The notes under the pieces are model-generated. The model was given only the letters and a program-made list of their open reading frames with translations, ran no database searches and had not been told where the DNA came from. A stretch of DNA of 64,000 nucleotides from Coprococcus eutactus (GTDB lineage Bacteria; Bacillota; Clostridia; Lachnospirales; Lachnospiraceae), in the NCBI RefSeq assembly GCF_025149915.1, contig NZ_CP102278.1:2993001-3057000 (forward strand), read 5' to 3'. The stretch's first letter is position 1, and each line of letters begins with the position of its first letter. Shown here piece after piece: positions 36,095 through 44,408 of this stretch. The translations under genes were made by a program, and so were the position numbers.

Positions 36095-37060
36095 TTACCT
36101 TTCTCTTGATTTGTTTCTGCCTGTTCTCTGTAATTCTTCCAACACTTCTGGCGGTATCTTTGAGAGCAGCCGCCCCATCTGCTCGTTGGTTCTCTGCAAT
36201 TCAAATATCCTCTGGTTGGCTTTCTGCACCTTTAATTCCTGCTCGTACTTTTCATCACGCATACGCCCTGCATAGTCGGCTTCCTGCCCGATTTGCTCCT
36301 TTAAGCTGTCGATATACGCCTGCTGTCTGCCGATTTCCTTAGAGAATTTCTCCACTTCGGGCAGCCATGCGGCAACCAGTTCCAGAGCCTTGTCACGCTT
36401 TTTCCCTGCGTTAAAGGCGTTGATGTCGGACAGGGCAGACACGATTTCCCCATACTGCTTATCAAGCCTGCCGCCCAACTTATAGAGCCATGTGGGGACG
36501 TGTTTCCGCTTGGTTTCCATCGAAGATTGACCTCTCTCAAGCTGATTCCAACGTGAGGACATCCGCTCATGGTAGGCGGTCTGCCACTCCGACAGGCTCT
36601 TTTGATTGCCTAAAATTGTTTTGGCGGACAGCTTATTGTCTGGTGTAATCGGCACAAAGCAGAGGTGCATATGGGGCGTTCTCTCGTCCATGTGGACGAC
36701 TGCGGAGAGGATATTCTGCTCCCCGACACGCTCCGAAATGAAATCCAGAGCCATCGTAAAATACGCTTTCTGTTCTTCGGGCGGTAACTGGTTCATAAAT
36801 TCTGGTGAAGCCGTGATGAGCGTTTCCACCATCATCACGCTGTCTTTCCTTGTCCTGCACCCTGCTTCGGCTACCTTTCGGTTAATCTCTTTCTTATAGG
36901 TGTACTTTGGCGGTGCGACAAGATGATAGTTATTTTTAGAGCGTTCCATGTCGATATCTGGGTTGCTTTTGTAGGCTTCTTTCTTCCGCTCGTTGTGGCG
37001 TTCGCAAGCCGCAACGCCGCCCGCTTTGCGTTTCTGGAAACGCAGGATTGCATAGGGCAT
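36095..37060 (-). CDS. mobV: MobV-family relaxase (Pre/Mob type)
   Basis: This nicking enzyme starts mobilization. The 321 residues show the N-terminal MobV signature (YAILRFQKRKAGGV, ACERHNERKKEAYKSNPDID, SKNNYHLV), the metal/His motif VVHMDERTPHMHLCFVPI (HxDExxPHxH), and a long C-terminal coiled coil (~215-310). The likely target is the nic-like site TAGTGTG/TTA at 37357-37366, about 300 bp upstream. Start ATG at 37060 with AGGAAG upstream. It is shorter than plasmid Pre proteins (about 400-490 residues), so the C-terminal part is reduced. Confidence 0.92.
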   Translation of the reverse strand: MPYAILRFQKRKAGGVAACERHNERKKEAYKSNPDIDMERSKNNYHLVAPPKYTYKKEINRKVAEAGCRTRKDSVMMVETLITASPEFMNQLPPEEQKAYFTMALDFISERVGEQNILSAVVHMDERTPHMHLCFVPITPDNKLSAKTILGNQKSLSEWQTAYHERMSSRWNQLERGQSSMETKRKHVPTWLYKLGGRLDKQYGEIVSALSDINAFNAGKKRDKALELVAAWLPEVEKFSKEIGRQQAYIDSLKEQIGQEADYAGRMRDEKYEQELKVQKANQRIFELQRTNEQMGRLLSKIPPEVLEELQRTGRNKSRER

Positions 37061-37578
37061 AATCCATCATCTTCCTTTCTTCGGCGGGTAACTGCCCTTT
37101 GGGTGACAGCGGTGACGGTGGTGACGGCAGTTTTGGGATGCCCCCTGCCGATTGCCGTAACTGTCACCCTTATCCCCTGCATGACGGTCATGACGATGGT
37201 GACGGTGTTTTTGGGATACTCCCTCGCAAGAGCTGTAACCGTCATGCCGCCGTTCTTTTATCCGAAGCCGCAAGGCGTAGGATAGCAGGGCGTAAGACCT
37301 GCCATAAGGGAGTCCAGAGGGAACGTCTGGCACACGGCTCTTTGCAGGGCAAAGTGTAGTGTGTTACACCCTGTAAACGCAGTCGGAAAAATCGGAGAGA
37401 TTTTTCTGACCGCAGGGGTGATTTTACACGCCCGAAAAGGGCGGGTGAATCCCACGCCTGCATTTTGCGTTTGCGGGGTGTTCTCCCGTAGGGATGACAG
37501 CGGCAGGGTATCCTAAAATCACTGTCACTGCCGTCACCGCTGTCACCCGCAGGGCAGAGCCGCCAACTTTACATGGCT
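37061..37578. other. oriT and iteron region
   Basis: A 518-bp GC-rich gene-free interval between the relaxase and the ATPase. The nic-like sequence TAGTGTG/TTA (37357-37366) sits inside the inverted repeat GTGTA/TACAC (37354-37369) and a flanking CAGGG/CCCTG. This matches the pMV158-type MobV nick site as I recall it. Four repeat modules of the form GGRTATCCYAAAA followed by CTGTCACYGCCGTCAC surround it. Confidence 0.78.
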
Positions 37579-37648
37579 TTAAGCGTCAATGACAGTAACA
37601 GGGGGTATCCCAATATCGCTGTCACCGCCGTCACCGCTGTCACCCGCC
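37101..37648. repeat. Four iteron-like modules, two in each orientation
   Basis: Modules at 37101-37144 and 37181-37223 (minus orientation), and 37506-37550 and 37603-37648 (plus orientation). Each joins GGG(T/C)ATCC(C/T)-AAA to repeated CTGTCACCG/CCGTCACC heptamer-like units. The last lies inside the 3' end of the RepA-like gene and encodes GDSGDGGDSDIG. Confidence 0.8.
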
Positions 37649-38610
37649 CTCCTTGCAAGGGCAATCTGCCTGCCGTCTTTCCTGCGGCTGTACTGGTAGC
37701 AGATACGGTTCTCGCTTAAAAATGTGGTGTGATATTCATTCAGCCATTTCGTAATCACCGTGGGTATGGTTTCCGTTTCCCCCATAGCGGCTAACAGCTC
37801 CGTTGCCGTGCCTGCCCATTCTTCCTTATCCCTCATAAAATCCACCAACCGAAAAAGGACATCTGGTATCGTTTCTTTCGCAAGCTGCTCCTGCGTTTTC
37901 CTCTCCACAAGTTCCCAACTGCAATCACGGAAACGGAGCGTGTATTCCTGATAGGGCGTGTCCCTGCCCGTTACATACAGCTTGGCGGTGTCAGATGCCC
38001 GTTTCTCCTTTTCCAGAACAAAGGTAGCGTCCGCACTCCCCGTTAAGCCTGTCGTCCCAGACACCTTGTTGAACACATCGCTGTCATTCTGCTTTCGGAT
38101 GTGGTGTACGACAATGACCGCCAGAGAGTGCCTGTCGGCAAAATCTTTGATTAGGGAGATGTCCCCATAGTCGCTTGCATAGGCGTTGTCTTTTGAAGCT
38201 GTACGGACTTTCTGCAAGGTATCAATGACAATGAGCCTGCTGTCTGGATAGTCTTTCAGATAATCCTCAAGCTGCACGATAAGACCGTCTGACAGCTTGC
38301 AGCTTGCCACGGCAAAATGAAGCCGCCCGCTCGCTTCGTCCGTCAAACGGAACAGCCTGTCCTGTATGCGGCAGAACGTGTCCTCAAGGCAGAGGTAAAG
38401 CACATCGCCCTCCATTGTCGTCATGTCCCATAAGGGGATTCCCTGCGACACGCATAAGCACAGCTTCAGCATGAGCCAGCTCTTGCCTATCTTCTGTGAG
38501 CCGCAGAACAGCGACAAGCCTGTGGGGATAAGGCTGTCCACCACAAAGGACGGCTTCTCAAGCGGCTCATAAAGGAGCGTTTCGGCGTTGACTGTCTGTA
38601 ACTTCTGCAT
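37579..38610 (-). CDS. RepA-like RecA-fold ATPase
   Basis: The 343 residues form a hexameric-helicase-type ATPase (AAA_25/RepA pattern) with Walker A CGSQKIGKSWLM, DVLYLCLEDTFCRI and Walker B RLIVIDTLQKV. VIVVHHIRK (sensor-like) follows, with GTTGLTGSADATFVL after it. It probably acts in replication of the circular element together with the adjacent iterons. AAAGGAGGAAACCC precedes the ATG. The final codons read through an iteron module. No separate initiator or primase gene is seen nearby. Confidence 0.87.
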   Translation of the reverse strand: MQKLQTVNAETLLYEPLEKPSFVVDSLIPTGLSLFCGSQKIGKSWLMLKLCLCVSQGIPLWDMTTMEGDVLYLCLEDTFCRIQDRLFRLTDEASGRLHFAVASCKLSDGLIVQLEDYLKDYPDSRLIVIDTLQKVRTASKDNAYASDYGDISLIKDFADRHSLAVIVVHHIRKQNDSDVFNKVSGTTGLTGSADATFVLEKEKRASDTAKLYVTGRDTPYQEYTLRFRDCSWELVERKTQEQLAKETIPDVLFRLVDFMRDKEEWAGTATELLAAMGETETIPTVITKWLNEYHTTFLSENRICYQYSRRKDGRQIALARRAGDSGDGGDSDIGIPPVTVIDA

Positions 38611-38767
38611 GGGTTTCCTCCTTTCGGGCAGTTATCTTGTTTTTGTTGCACATAGGCGTTGACCTCCTTAAAAATAGATTTACTCCCACGAAAAAAGTGA
38701 GAGTATGTAATACCGCCAATCCCACACAAATAAAAAACAGATTTCTTTTTCGGGCGGTGTCGGTCAT
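38567..38767 (-). CDS. Small single-pass membrane protein overlapping the RepA-like gene
   Basis: The 66-residue frame starts at an ATG that overlaps the stop of the sigma-like gene (ATGA), suggesting coupled translation. It encodes one hydrophobic helix (LFFICVGLAVLHTLTFFVGV) followed by a charged tail that overlaps the RepA start by 44 bases. A second ATG inside it (MCNKNK) has a good AAGGAGG. Whether the full frame or only the short internal one is made is unclear. Confidence 0.45.
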   Translation of the reverse strand: MTDTARKRNLFFICVGLAVLHTLTFFVGVNLFLRRSTPMCNKNKITARKEETHAEVTDSQRRNAPL

Positions 38768-39237
38768 GGTTGGAGATATTTCCTCATTTCCGCTTTTACT
38801 TTCTTCTTTGCAACAGCAACGGATTTCTGTATTGCAGAAGCGGTGCAATGCTCCATAGCGGCGATTTGGTAAAAATTGAACTCATACTCGTAGTAGAGCA
38901 GGAAACGTCGCCTTTGTATCTCTGGCAGTCTGTCAACCGCCTTACAGAGCAGTTCCGCCCGTTCTGCTTCAATCATTTGTTCCTCAATGCTCTTAGGCAG
39001 CTTTAACGCCCGCCTGTTCAGCGTTTCGTCCCATACTTCCGAAAACTCCCTGTGCCGCTCGTCCCATTGGAGAAGATTCCTGTTCCTGCGTTCCATCTGC
39101 CGAAATTCAAAGAATAACTGCTCGGATACTTCCAGTTCGTGGTGTTCCCCCTGCCCGTCCTTAAAACTGATAAAATACCTTATACCGCTTTCCGTGGATT
39201 CCTCCCGAAGCGTGTACGCCTTAGCTTTATATGCCAT
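38764..39237 (-). CDS. Sigma-70 region 4-like protein (1 of 3)
   Basis: The 157 residues have a C-terminal sigma region 4-like HTH: AVDRLPEIQRRRFLLYYEYEFNFYQIAAME, then HCTASAIQKSVAVAKKKVKAEMRKYL. The N-terminal part is beta-rich (ISFKDGQGEHHELEVSEQL). No clear region 2 is visible, so it is likely an accessory regulator of element genes and not a full sigma factor. ATG at 39237. Confidence 0.8.
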   Translation of the reverse strand: MAYKAKAYTLREESTESGIRYFISFKDGQGEHHELEVSEQLFFEFRQMERRNRNLLQWDERHREFSEVWDETLNRRALKLPKSIEEQMIEAERAELLCKAVDRLPEIQRRRFLLYYEYEFNFYQIAAMEHCTASAIQKSVAVAKKKVKAEMRKYLQP

Positions 39238-39320
39238 CCCGTTTTCCTCCTGCCAAAAATAAGCGGGGAGATTCCACTCCCCACCCAGTAGCCCGCAGAA
39301 TAATGGGATGTATTAGACGC

Positions 39321-39746
39321 TTACAAAATTTTCCGAAGCTTCTTCCGCAGATGGTCTAACCTCGCATAGATGGCACCAGTCGTCAAATGCACAAGTGGGG
39401 CAATCTCCTTTGTGGAATACCCCTGCATTTTCAGCAGGACGATTTTCAAGGTACGCCCGTCCACCGTGACTAATACTTGATAGAGATTTTCGCTCTCAAT
39501 CTCGTCCAGTAACTCCGCAACTGTATTCACCTCCGCTTGCCGCTCCCTGTCTGCCATGTCCTCAAGGTATTCCGCAACGTCATTCGTCCATCGGTAAAAC
39601 CGCCTGTTGGAATTGAAGTCTGCCCTGTCCGCTATGCGTATCTGCTCAATGGTCACTTCATCAACGCCGCACTCACGCAGCAGCTTTTCCTCCGCTTCTT
39701 TCCAGATACGCCATTTCCTGTCCTCCCGTCCGTGGTTGTATGCCAT
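39321..39746 (-). CDS. Sigma-70 region 4-like protein (2 of 3)
   Basis: The 141 residues, from an ATG after GGAGGAAGAAAGA, end in KMQGYSTKEIAPLVHLTTGAIYARLDHLRKKL, a region 4/LuxR-like HTH. The preceding VNTVAELLDEIESENLYQVL segment is a helical linker. It lies between two related genes and is probably part of the same regulatory set controlling transfer or excision. Confidence 0.78.
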   Translation of the reverse strand: MAYNHGREDRKWRIWKEAEEKLLRECGVDEVTIEQIRIADRADFNSNRRFYRWTNDVAEYLEDMADRERQAEVNTVAELLDEIESENLYQVLVTVDGRTLKIVLLKMQGYSTKEIAPLVHLTTGAIYARLDHLRKKLRKIL

Positions 39747-39840
39747 TCTTTCTTCCTCCAATCAGAATTGATTGAGAGGGCAGAGAAAAGCCCCCTCATT
39801 TTCCCAAAGGAAAAAACAAGGGGGCTGAACGCCTTAAATT

Positions 39841-40350
39841 TTAATTTTCTATTATCTTTCTTAGTTTTCTTAGGATTCTGGCTTTGCGTTTGTTCACAAC
39901 GCTCTGGGTTATGCCTAACCTCGCCCCGACTTCACGCTCGGAAAGTCCGTCAAAAAAGATTGCCTGTATCAACTCCTGCTCACTATCCGACAACAAAGGC
40001 AGGGCGGCTTTCAGCCTGTCCACCATAACAGCATTGACAACGGTTTCCGCAATGTCCGCCGCTTCATCAGCGATAAAGTCCAGAGGATTCCCCTCGCTGT
40101 CCGTAAATCCGTCCAGAGATAGCAGGCTGTTCCTCGCATCTAATTTTTGCAGGTAACGCCACCGCTCCCTGTCACGGTAGAAGTCCGCATATTGCTCCCT
40201 TACGACTTCAAGCAGACAACCTTGGACGGGGATAAACAGCTTGTCCATATATCCCTTGTCGGCTTGCCTGCGGCGGCAGAAATCCGTATAGGACAGTTCC
40301 ACATAGCCGCCGCTTTCTTTGATATATACTTTTCTTGGTGCGTATTTCAC
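39841..40350 (-). CDS. Sigma-70 family-like protein (3 of 3)
   Basis: The 169 residues from a GTG at 40350 (GGAGG eight bases upstream) contain a YTDFCRRRQADKGYMDKLF region and, at the C-terminus, LPLLSDSEQELIQAIFFDGLSEREVGARLG, a typical sigma region 4 HTH ending in KRKARILRKLRKII. An open frame runs further upstream to 40494 without a site for initiation. It is the first regulator transcribed in this cluster. Confidence 0.82.
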   Translation of the reverse strand: MKYAPRKVYIKESGGYVELSYTDFCRRRQADKGYMDKLFIPVQGCLLEVVREQYADFYRDRERWRYLQKLDARNSLLSLDGFTDSEGNPLDFIADEAADIAETVVNAVMVDRLKAALPLLSDSEQELIQAIFFDGLSEREVGARLGITQSVVNKRKARILRKLRKIIEN

Positions 40351-40670
40351 CGCTAATACCTCCAATCTGAATTTTTGAAATGTAAAAATCCAGATGGAGA
40401 GGCGGGGAGCGGCAACGCACACCAGAAACAGCCCTGCGGCACTTTCCAACAAAAAACGACAAAAGAAAAACCGCAAAGGCTCTGTGACCTTCACGGTTAT
40501 GGGAAATACAAATTCTGTTGTATGGAGATTGTACTTCCACTTTCAAGGTGAGAAGTACCGCTGCACTGGCAGAAATTTTTTTAACTGGTTTCCTGCCATT
40601 CTCTGATATGCTATGTATTGATAAATTTTACTTCGTATGAGCAGATGAATAACCGCCCGAAAAAAGAACA
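40351..40670. other. Gene-free leader between the sigma-like gene and the tet terminator
   Basis: About 320 bp in which I see no supportable gene. It presumably holds the promoter for the sigma-like cluster on the minus strand. Confidence 0.5.
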
Positions 40671-40710
40671 TAAAAAAATCCCTCCAAATTTAAAAACAAA
40701 TTCAGAGGGT
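40671..40710 (-). terminator. Terminator of the tet(O)-KTR transcript
   Basis: CCCTC and GAGGG close a long stem (CCCTCCAAATTT with AAATTCAGAGGG). On the minus strand ATTTTTTTATG follows. Confidence 0.8.
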
Positions 40711-40839
40711 AATTTAGGGTATAACAAAATAACCCACCCGAATATCGTTTTTTTTATTTGGTGAGTTTGTTCTTTCAAATACGAAACAAAAAGAGCCGAT
40801 GATTCGTGAATTGTTCCACAATTTCATCGGCTCTGCGTC

Positions 40840-41013
40840 TTAAGCGTCTGGCTCTTTGATGACAGTTATCTTCAAGTTGTCAACTTTAATCAAGCTTTCT
40901 TGTCTGCATTTTGGACAATAAAGGGGATAATTCTCCAAAACAGTGTCCTTCCTAATTTTATTACGGGTTTTGCTCCCACAAACAGGACACAATATCCATT
41001 CGCATTTCATCAT
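40840..41013 (-). CDS. Cysteine-rich KTR-domain protein downstream of tet(O)
   Basis: 57 residues, too short for most gene callers. A zinc-ribbon pattern ILCPVCGSKTRNKIRKDT then YPLYCPKCRQESLIKV has two CxxC pairs. Proteins of this type commonly follow tet ribosomal-protection genes in mobile elements, and their role is unknown. The start may be either of two adjacent ATGs (41013 or 41010). It lies 51 bp after tet(O) in the same transcript. Confidence 0.85.
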   Translation of the reverse strand: MMKCEWILCPVCGSKTRNKIRKDTVLENYPLYCPKCRQESLIKVDNLKITVIKEPDA

Positions 41014-41064
41014 AATTAGTCTCTAATCCTTTCAAATCTCATTTTATATGACTTTTGCAAGCTG

Positions 41065-42984
41065 TTAAGCTAACTTGTGGAACATATGCCGAACCTTATC
41101 TATACGGCTATTCGGGCGGCGGGGTTGGCAAATAAATTTACCAATAGCTGGCTGGTATCCTTTTAACTCTGTCAAGCAGACTCCCTGCCCATTTGTGAAA
41201 TAAGTTAAATCGTTCCTGTATTCTTGAATACATCTGGCAGGGATTTCTCCTTTCAGAATGACCTCGTCATTCTTTACCTGAGTACTTACAATATCTGCAC
41301 AATACCTTGGGGCATCATGATACGCCCGTGAGAGATATTCCTGCGGTGCATAAATTTCAAAGTGGAGATATGGCTCTAATAGTTCTGTCCCTGCTTTTTT
41401 TAAAGCCTGCTCCAATACGATAGGGGAAAGCAGCCGAAAGTCTGCGGGGGTACTTACAGGACTATAATACAATCCATATTCAAAACAGATTTTACAGTCT
41501 GTCACTTTCCATCCATACAGCCCCTGCTCGCAGCCATAAAGAACCCCCTCCATAACCGCATTTTGGAACGATTGGTTTAAATATCCAAGTGAAACTCTGC
41601 TTTCATACTGCACTCCGCTTCCAATAGGGAGCGGCTCTATGGACAACCCGACAGAAGCCCAGAAAGGATTTGGCGGGACTTCTATGTGGATGGTATATTC
41701 TGCTTTTCTAAGCGGTCTTTCCATATATATAACAGTAGGCTCTTTTATTTCTGCCTCCACATGGTATTTTTCCTCAAGGATGGCACAAATGACTTCCATC
41801 TGCACATTCCCCAAAAAAGAAAGTATAATCTCATGCGTTGTAGTATCCACATAATATTTTAAAAGAGGGTCGCCATCTGAAATTTCTGTAAGTGCCCCAA
41901 GCAATATTTCCCGCTGTTCAGATTTCTTTACTGCAATCGTTGTTTGGAGCATAGGGAGAGGATTTTCAATAAATTTTCTCTGCGGCAACAGCATTTCGTT
42001 CCCCAAAATACTGTTTAGCTGCAAAACATCATTTGGTAAAATTACAATATCACCAGAGCAGGCTGTATCGGATGAATATAATTCACCGTTTGTCGGAACA
42101 CACATCTCTGTGATTTTTATTTTCTCTTTTTCAGATATTTTAATAACATCCCTCAAATGCAATGTTCCGCTATATATACGCACATAAACAAAACGCCGCC
42201 TTTTCTCTGAATATTCAATCTTAAAAACCTGCCCGCATAGTTCAGATTGACCTTCAGGCGTTGATGAATAAAACTTACTGGCAATCACTTCTATAAGCTG
42301 CCGAATCCCCAGATTGTTTTTAGCACTTCCGTGATAAACGGGAAATAACGTTCCGTTTTGGAATCTCCTGTTTTCTTCCTGTTCCAGTTCTGACATTTTA
42401 AACGGTTTCCCTGACATATATTTCTCTAATAGTTCATCGTTTCCCATAATTACCGCATCCCACTGTTCCATATCGTCATTGTCCGTTACATTTATATGGG
42501 GATGCTGCCCAACCTTTTGCTTCACTATAATTTCCGAAGAAAGCTTTGCTTTCATTTCTTGATATACCATTGGCAAATCAATCCCCTCTTGGTCAATTTT
42601 ATTGATGAAAAAAATTGTCGGAATCTTCATTGTCTGTAGTGCATGAAACAGTATACGGGTCTGTGCCTGTATGCCATCCTTTGCAGAAACTAATAATACT
42701 GCTCCGTCTAATACGGATAAAGAACGGTATACTTCCGCCAAAAAATCCATATGGCCTGGCGTATCTATAATGTTGACTTTTACATCCTCCCACTGAAAAG
42801 ATGTCACTGCTGTCTGGATAGTGATTCCCCTTTGACGCTCCAAATTCATTGTATCTGTCCTTGTTGTGCCTTTATCTACGCTCCCTGGTTCTGCAATTGC
42901 ACCACTGGTATACAATAAACTCTCCGTTAATGTTGTCTTTCCTGCGTCAACGTGAGCCAGAATGCCTAAGTTAATTATTTTCAT
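41065..42984 (-). CDS. tet(O): Ribosomal protection tetracycline-resistance protein Tet(O)-type
   Basis: This EF-G-like GTPase displaces tetracycline from the ribosome. The 639 residues have the normal length. G-motifs: [43 protein letters not shown] and [12 protein letters not shown]. The C-terminus VRHMFHKLA is that of Tet(O). By memory the sequence follows Tet(O) nearly throughout, with a few changes near the N-terminus (AEPGSVDKG). A mosaic with tet(32) cannot be excluded without alignment. It is preceded by an attenuator leader and followed by the KTR-domain gene. Confidence 0.93.
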   Translation of the reverse strand: MKIINLGILAHVDAGKTTLTESLLYTSGAIAEPGSVDKGTTRTDTMNLERQRGITIQTAVTSFQWEDVKVNIIDTPGHMDFLAEVYRSLSVLDGAVLLVSAKDGIQAQTRILFHALQTMKIPTIFFINKIDQEGIDLPMVYQEMKAKLSSEIIVKQKVGQHPHINVTDNDDMEQWDAVIMGNDELLEKYMSGKPFKMSELEQEENRRFQNGTLFPVYHGSAKNNLGIRQLIEVIASKFYSSTPEGQSELCGQVFKIEYSEKRRRFVYVRIYSGTLHLRDVIKISEKEKIKITEMCVPTNGELYSSDTACSGDIVILPNDVLQLNSILGNEMLLPQRKFIENPLPMLQTTIAVKKSEQREILLGALTEISDGDPLLKYYVDTTTHEIILSFLGNVQMEVICAILEEKYHVEAEIKEPTVIYMERPLRKAEYTIHIEVPPNPFWASVGLSIEPLPIGSGVQYESRVSLGYLNQSFQNAVMEGVLYGCEQGLYGWKVTDCKICFEYGLYYSPVSTPADFRLLSPIVLEQALKKAGTELLEPYLHFEIYAPQEYLSRAYHDAPRYCADIVSTQVKNDEVILKGEIPARCIQEYRNDLTYFTNGQGVCLTELKGYQPAIGKFICQPRRPNSRIDKVRHMFHKLA

Positions 42985-43025
42985 GTGATTTTCCTCCTAT
43001 CAACACCCAAAAAAGGGCATAAAAA

Positions 43026-43056
43026 TACCCAGTGATAAATACTCCTATCACTGGGT
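43026..43056 (-). terminator. Attenuator hairpin before tet(O)
   Basis: ACCCAGTGATA and TATCACTGGGT pair and are followed by TTTTTATG on the minus strand, 42 bp before the tet(O) ATG. It is expected to stop transcription when no drug is present. Confidence 0.85.
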
Positions 43057-43119
43057 AAATAACTCCAATAGCCCCAAAACACTTATATGTTTTCGGGCAT
43101 ATAAAATTACATGATAAAA

Positions 43120-43222
43120 GTATTCTTAAACTGGGTACAAAAAACTAAGCCCCATATTAAAAGTGAAACGGGACTGCTACTTTTTGTTCCCACTATCAAA
43201 TTGACAGTTTATTTAAGAATAC
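43120..43222 (-). promoter_or_regulatory. Long-range pairing in the tet(O) leader
   Basis: GTATTCTTAAA (43120-43130) and TTTAAGAATAC (43212-43222) form an 11-bp inverted repeat. One strand overlaps the leader peptide codons, so ribosome occupancy could switch the fold. Confidence 0.7.
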
Positions 43223-43232
43223 CTTGCCGCAT
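43209..43232 (-). CDS. tet(O) leader peptide
   Basis: ATG to TAA encodes MRQGILK. AAGGAG lies nine bases upstream. Short leader peptides are known before Tn916-type tet(M) and related genes. Confidence 0.65.
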   Translation of the reverse strand: MRQGILK

Positions 43233-43264
43233 ATTTATTAACTCCTTGTATAATACTGAATCTA

Positions 43265-43293
43265 ATTATATTCCTTAACCCTTTATTTGTCAA
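43265..43293 (-). promoter_or_regulatory. Promoter of tet(O)
   Basis: A perfect consensus on the minus strand: TTGACA (43293-43288), 17 bp, TATAAT (43270-43265). Confidence 0.88.
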
Positions 43294-43350
43294 GCTGACA
43301 AACTAAAGCAGAAAAAGCGGCAGGATTTCCCCCTGCCACTAATCATCTGT

Positions 43351-43725
43351 TTATGCAAAAATAATTTCCTTTTCCACAATCTCCCTCGCACAAGCCCTTA
43401 TGTTATTGAGGCATCCTGTCCATTCTAAGGCGTTTTCTGCCTTTAGCTGTTCCGTTATGCCCTGTGCCTGTTTCATACCCTCTATGAGCCTTTCAAAGCG
43501 TTCCTGTGCCTGTCTGTCAATGTCGGCAAGGTAAGCGTTAAGTCTGCCGCTTGTAAGAAGATTGGTGTATGTAACTTTGCAGTGATGCTTCAGATAATCC
43601 AAATGCCGCTGTCCCCAGATGCCTATCGGCTGTTCTTCTTCGGCGGGTACAGTTAAGCACGGTATTAAATAATCGCCTTGCCTTTCGTATTTGCCGCCCA
43701 TTTCCTCAAAAATTGTCTTTGCCAT
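43351..43725 (-). CDS. tnpV: TnpV-like transposon-encoded protein
   Basis: The 124 residues match the TnpV pattern (FEEMGGKYERQGDYLIPCL, PIGIWGQRHLDYLKHHCKV, YTNLLTSGRLNAYLADID). TnpV proteins occur on Tn4451-like and related elements, and their function is unsettled. The gene lies 57 bp inside the right end. GGAGG precedes its ATG. Its N-terminal coding overlaps the readthrough frame of the interrupted esterase. Confidence 0.85.
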   Translation of the reverse strand: MAKTIFEEMGGKYERQGDYLIPCLTVPAEEEQPIGIWGQRHLDYLKHHCKVTYTNLLTSGRLNAYLADIDRQAQERFERLIEGMKQAQGITEQLKAENALEWTGCLNNIRACAREIVEKEIIFA

Positions 43726-43781
43726 TATCTGTTACCTCCACATTCTTTTTTATTTTGAATGTCCGCAAAATCCGTCCTACA

Positions 43782-43784
43782 TCA
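43782..43784. other. Right attachment junction of the mobile element
   Basis: TCA core (TGA on minus), with the arm TGTCCGCAAAA at 43760-43770, 12 bp from the core, the mirror of the left end. Confidence 0.85.
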
Positions 43785-43972
43785 TCCGATCTCCACGGTG
43801 AGAGATCCCTGTTCCAGTCATCCACCTGTATCGCAACAAGTGTAAACTGTTCTACTCCCACCTGTTCTCTGATAGAATCCGCTGTGTGCTCCAGTTCATC
43901 TCCCCTGTGTGGGTACATGACCCAGAGAATGATCGGACCATTTTCCGAAGATATAAGTGTGTGTAACTGCAT
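43782..43972 (-). pseudogene. 5' half of the esterase gene split by the mobile element
   Basis: It begins MQLHTLISSENGPIILWVMY with AGGAG upstream and runs through QVDDWNRDLSPWRSD, where the element starts. The frame then continues into the element for about 26 codons before a stop at 43706. Together with 32293-32752 it makes one hydrolase. Native order is ...SPWRSDEVDGSFAGEAG.... Confidence 0.9.
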
Positions 43973-43985
43973 ATATGTTCATCTC

Positions 43986-44348
43986 CTATAATGTGTCGGC
44001 TATCTTCTGGACTTCCTCCACTGATATGTTCAGTTTCTTCGCTATCTCTTCTATAGGAACCTTCACATCCAAATATGCTCTCACTGCACCCTTTAATTCT
44101 CCTCGCGCCTCGCCTATAGATATTCCTCTGGCTTCCGCCCTATCAAGTACTTCACACATATTTTTTAAACCTCCTTTGTTTCCGTTAGCCTGCGCCTGTT
44201 CAAATCTTTCGTCCTGCGTCAATACGCTCATGAGCTTTAACACCTCGTCAACAATCGTTTTTCCACCGAACAACAATACATTTACTATATCTGCAAATAC
44301 ATCATTATAATCTGCCAGTATCTTTTCTGTTATATCCTTTTCTCCCAT
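43986..44348 (-). CDS. Internally deleted Rpn/PD-(D/E)XK nuclease-family protein
   Basis: The 120-residue frame joins a typical family N-terminus (KILADYNDVFADIVNVLLF) directly to its usual C-terminal part (DERFEQAQANGNKGGLKNMC, VLDRAEARGISIGEARGE, a helical repeat and EEIAKKLNISVEEVQKIAD). The central nuclease core, about 200 residues in intact relatives, is missing. AGGAGGAAGG precedes the ATG. It may be a short natural variant or a decayed gene. Confidence 0.6.
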   Translation of the reverse strand: MGEKDITEKILADYNDVFADIVNVLLFGGKTIVDEVLKLMSVLTQDERFEQAQANGNKGGLKNMCEVLDRAEARGISIGEARGELKGAVRAYLDVKVPIEEIAKKLNISVEEVQKIADTL

Positions 44349-44408
44349 GCAAACCTTCCTCCTCTTGTTTCTATGAAAAGCAAAGAAACCAATAGAGGAT
44401 AGTTGCAT

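Larger units (their letters stand above)
32754..43782. mobile_element. Integrative mobilizable element carrying tet(O), 11.03 kb
   Basis: Bounded by a TCA/TGA core and 11-bp inverted arms, with the two halves of one esterase gene outside. All cargo is on the minus strand: tnpV, tet(O), a KTR-domain gene, three sigma-like genes, a small membrane protein, a RepA-like ATPase, oriT/iterons, a MobV relaxase, a ParB-like protein, a PC4-like protein, a small basic protein and a large serine recombinase. There are no conjugation (type IV secretion) genes, so transfer would need a helper element. The serine recombinase end and TnpV recall the Tn4451/Tn5397 group. Confidence 0.9.

Noticed and set aside
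37067..37463. Several His/Arg-rich frames in the oriT region
   Set aside because: They arise from the GTGACGG-type repeats and lack start signals or homology. The region is better explained as oriT and iterons.
37061..37650. CRISPR array
   Set aside because: The repeats are few, in both orientations, unevenly spaced and heptamer-like. They do not form repeat-spacer units, and no cas genes are present.
41065..42984. Elongation factor G
   Set aside because: Although EF-G-like, the sequence and C-terminus match Tet(O), and it sits in a mobile element with an attenuator leader.
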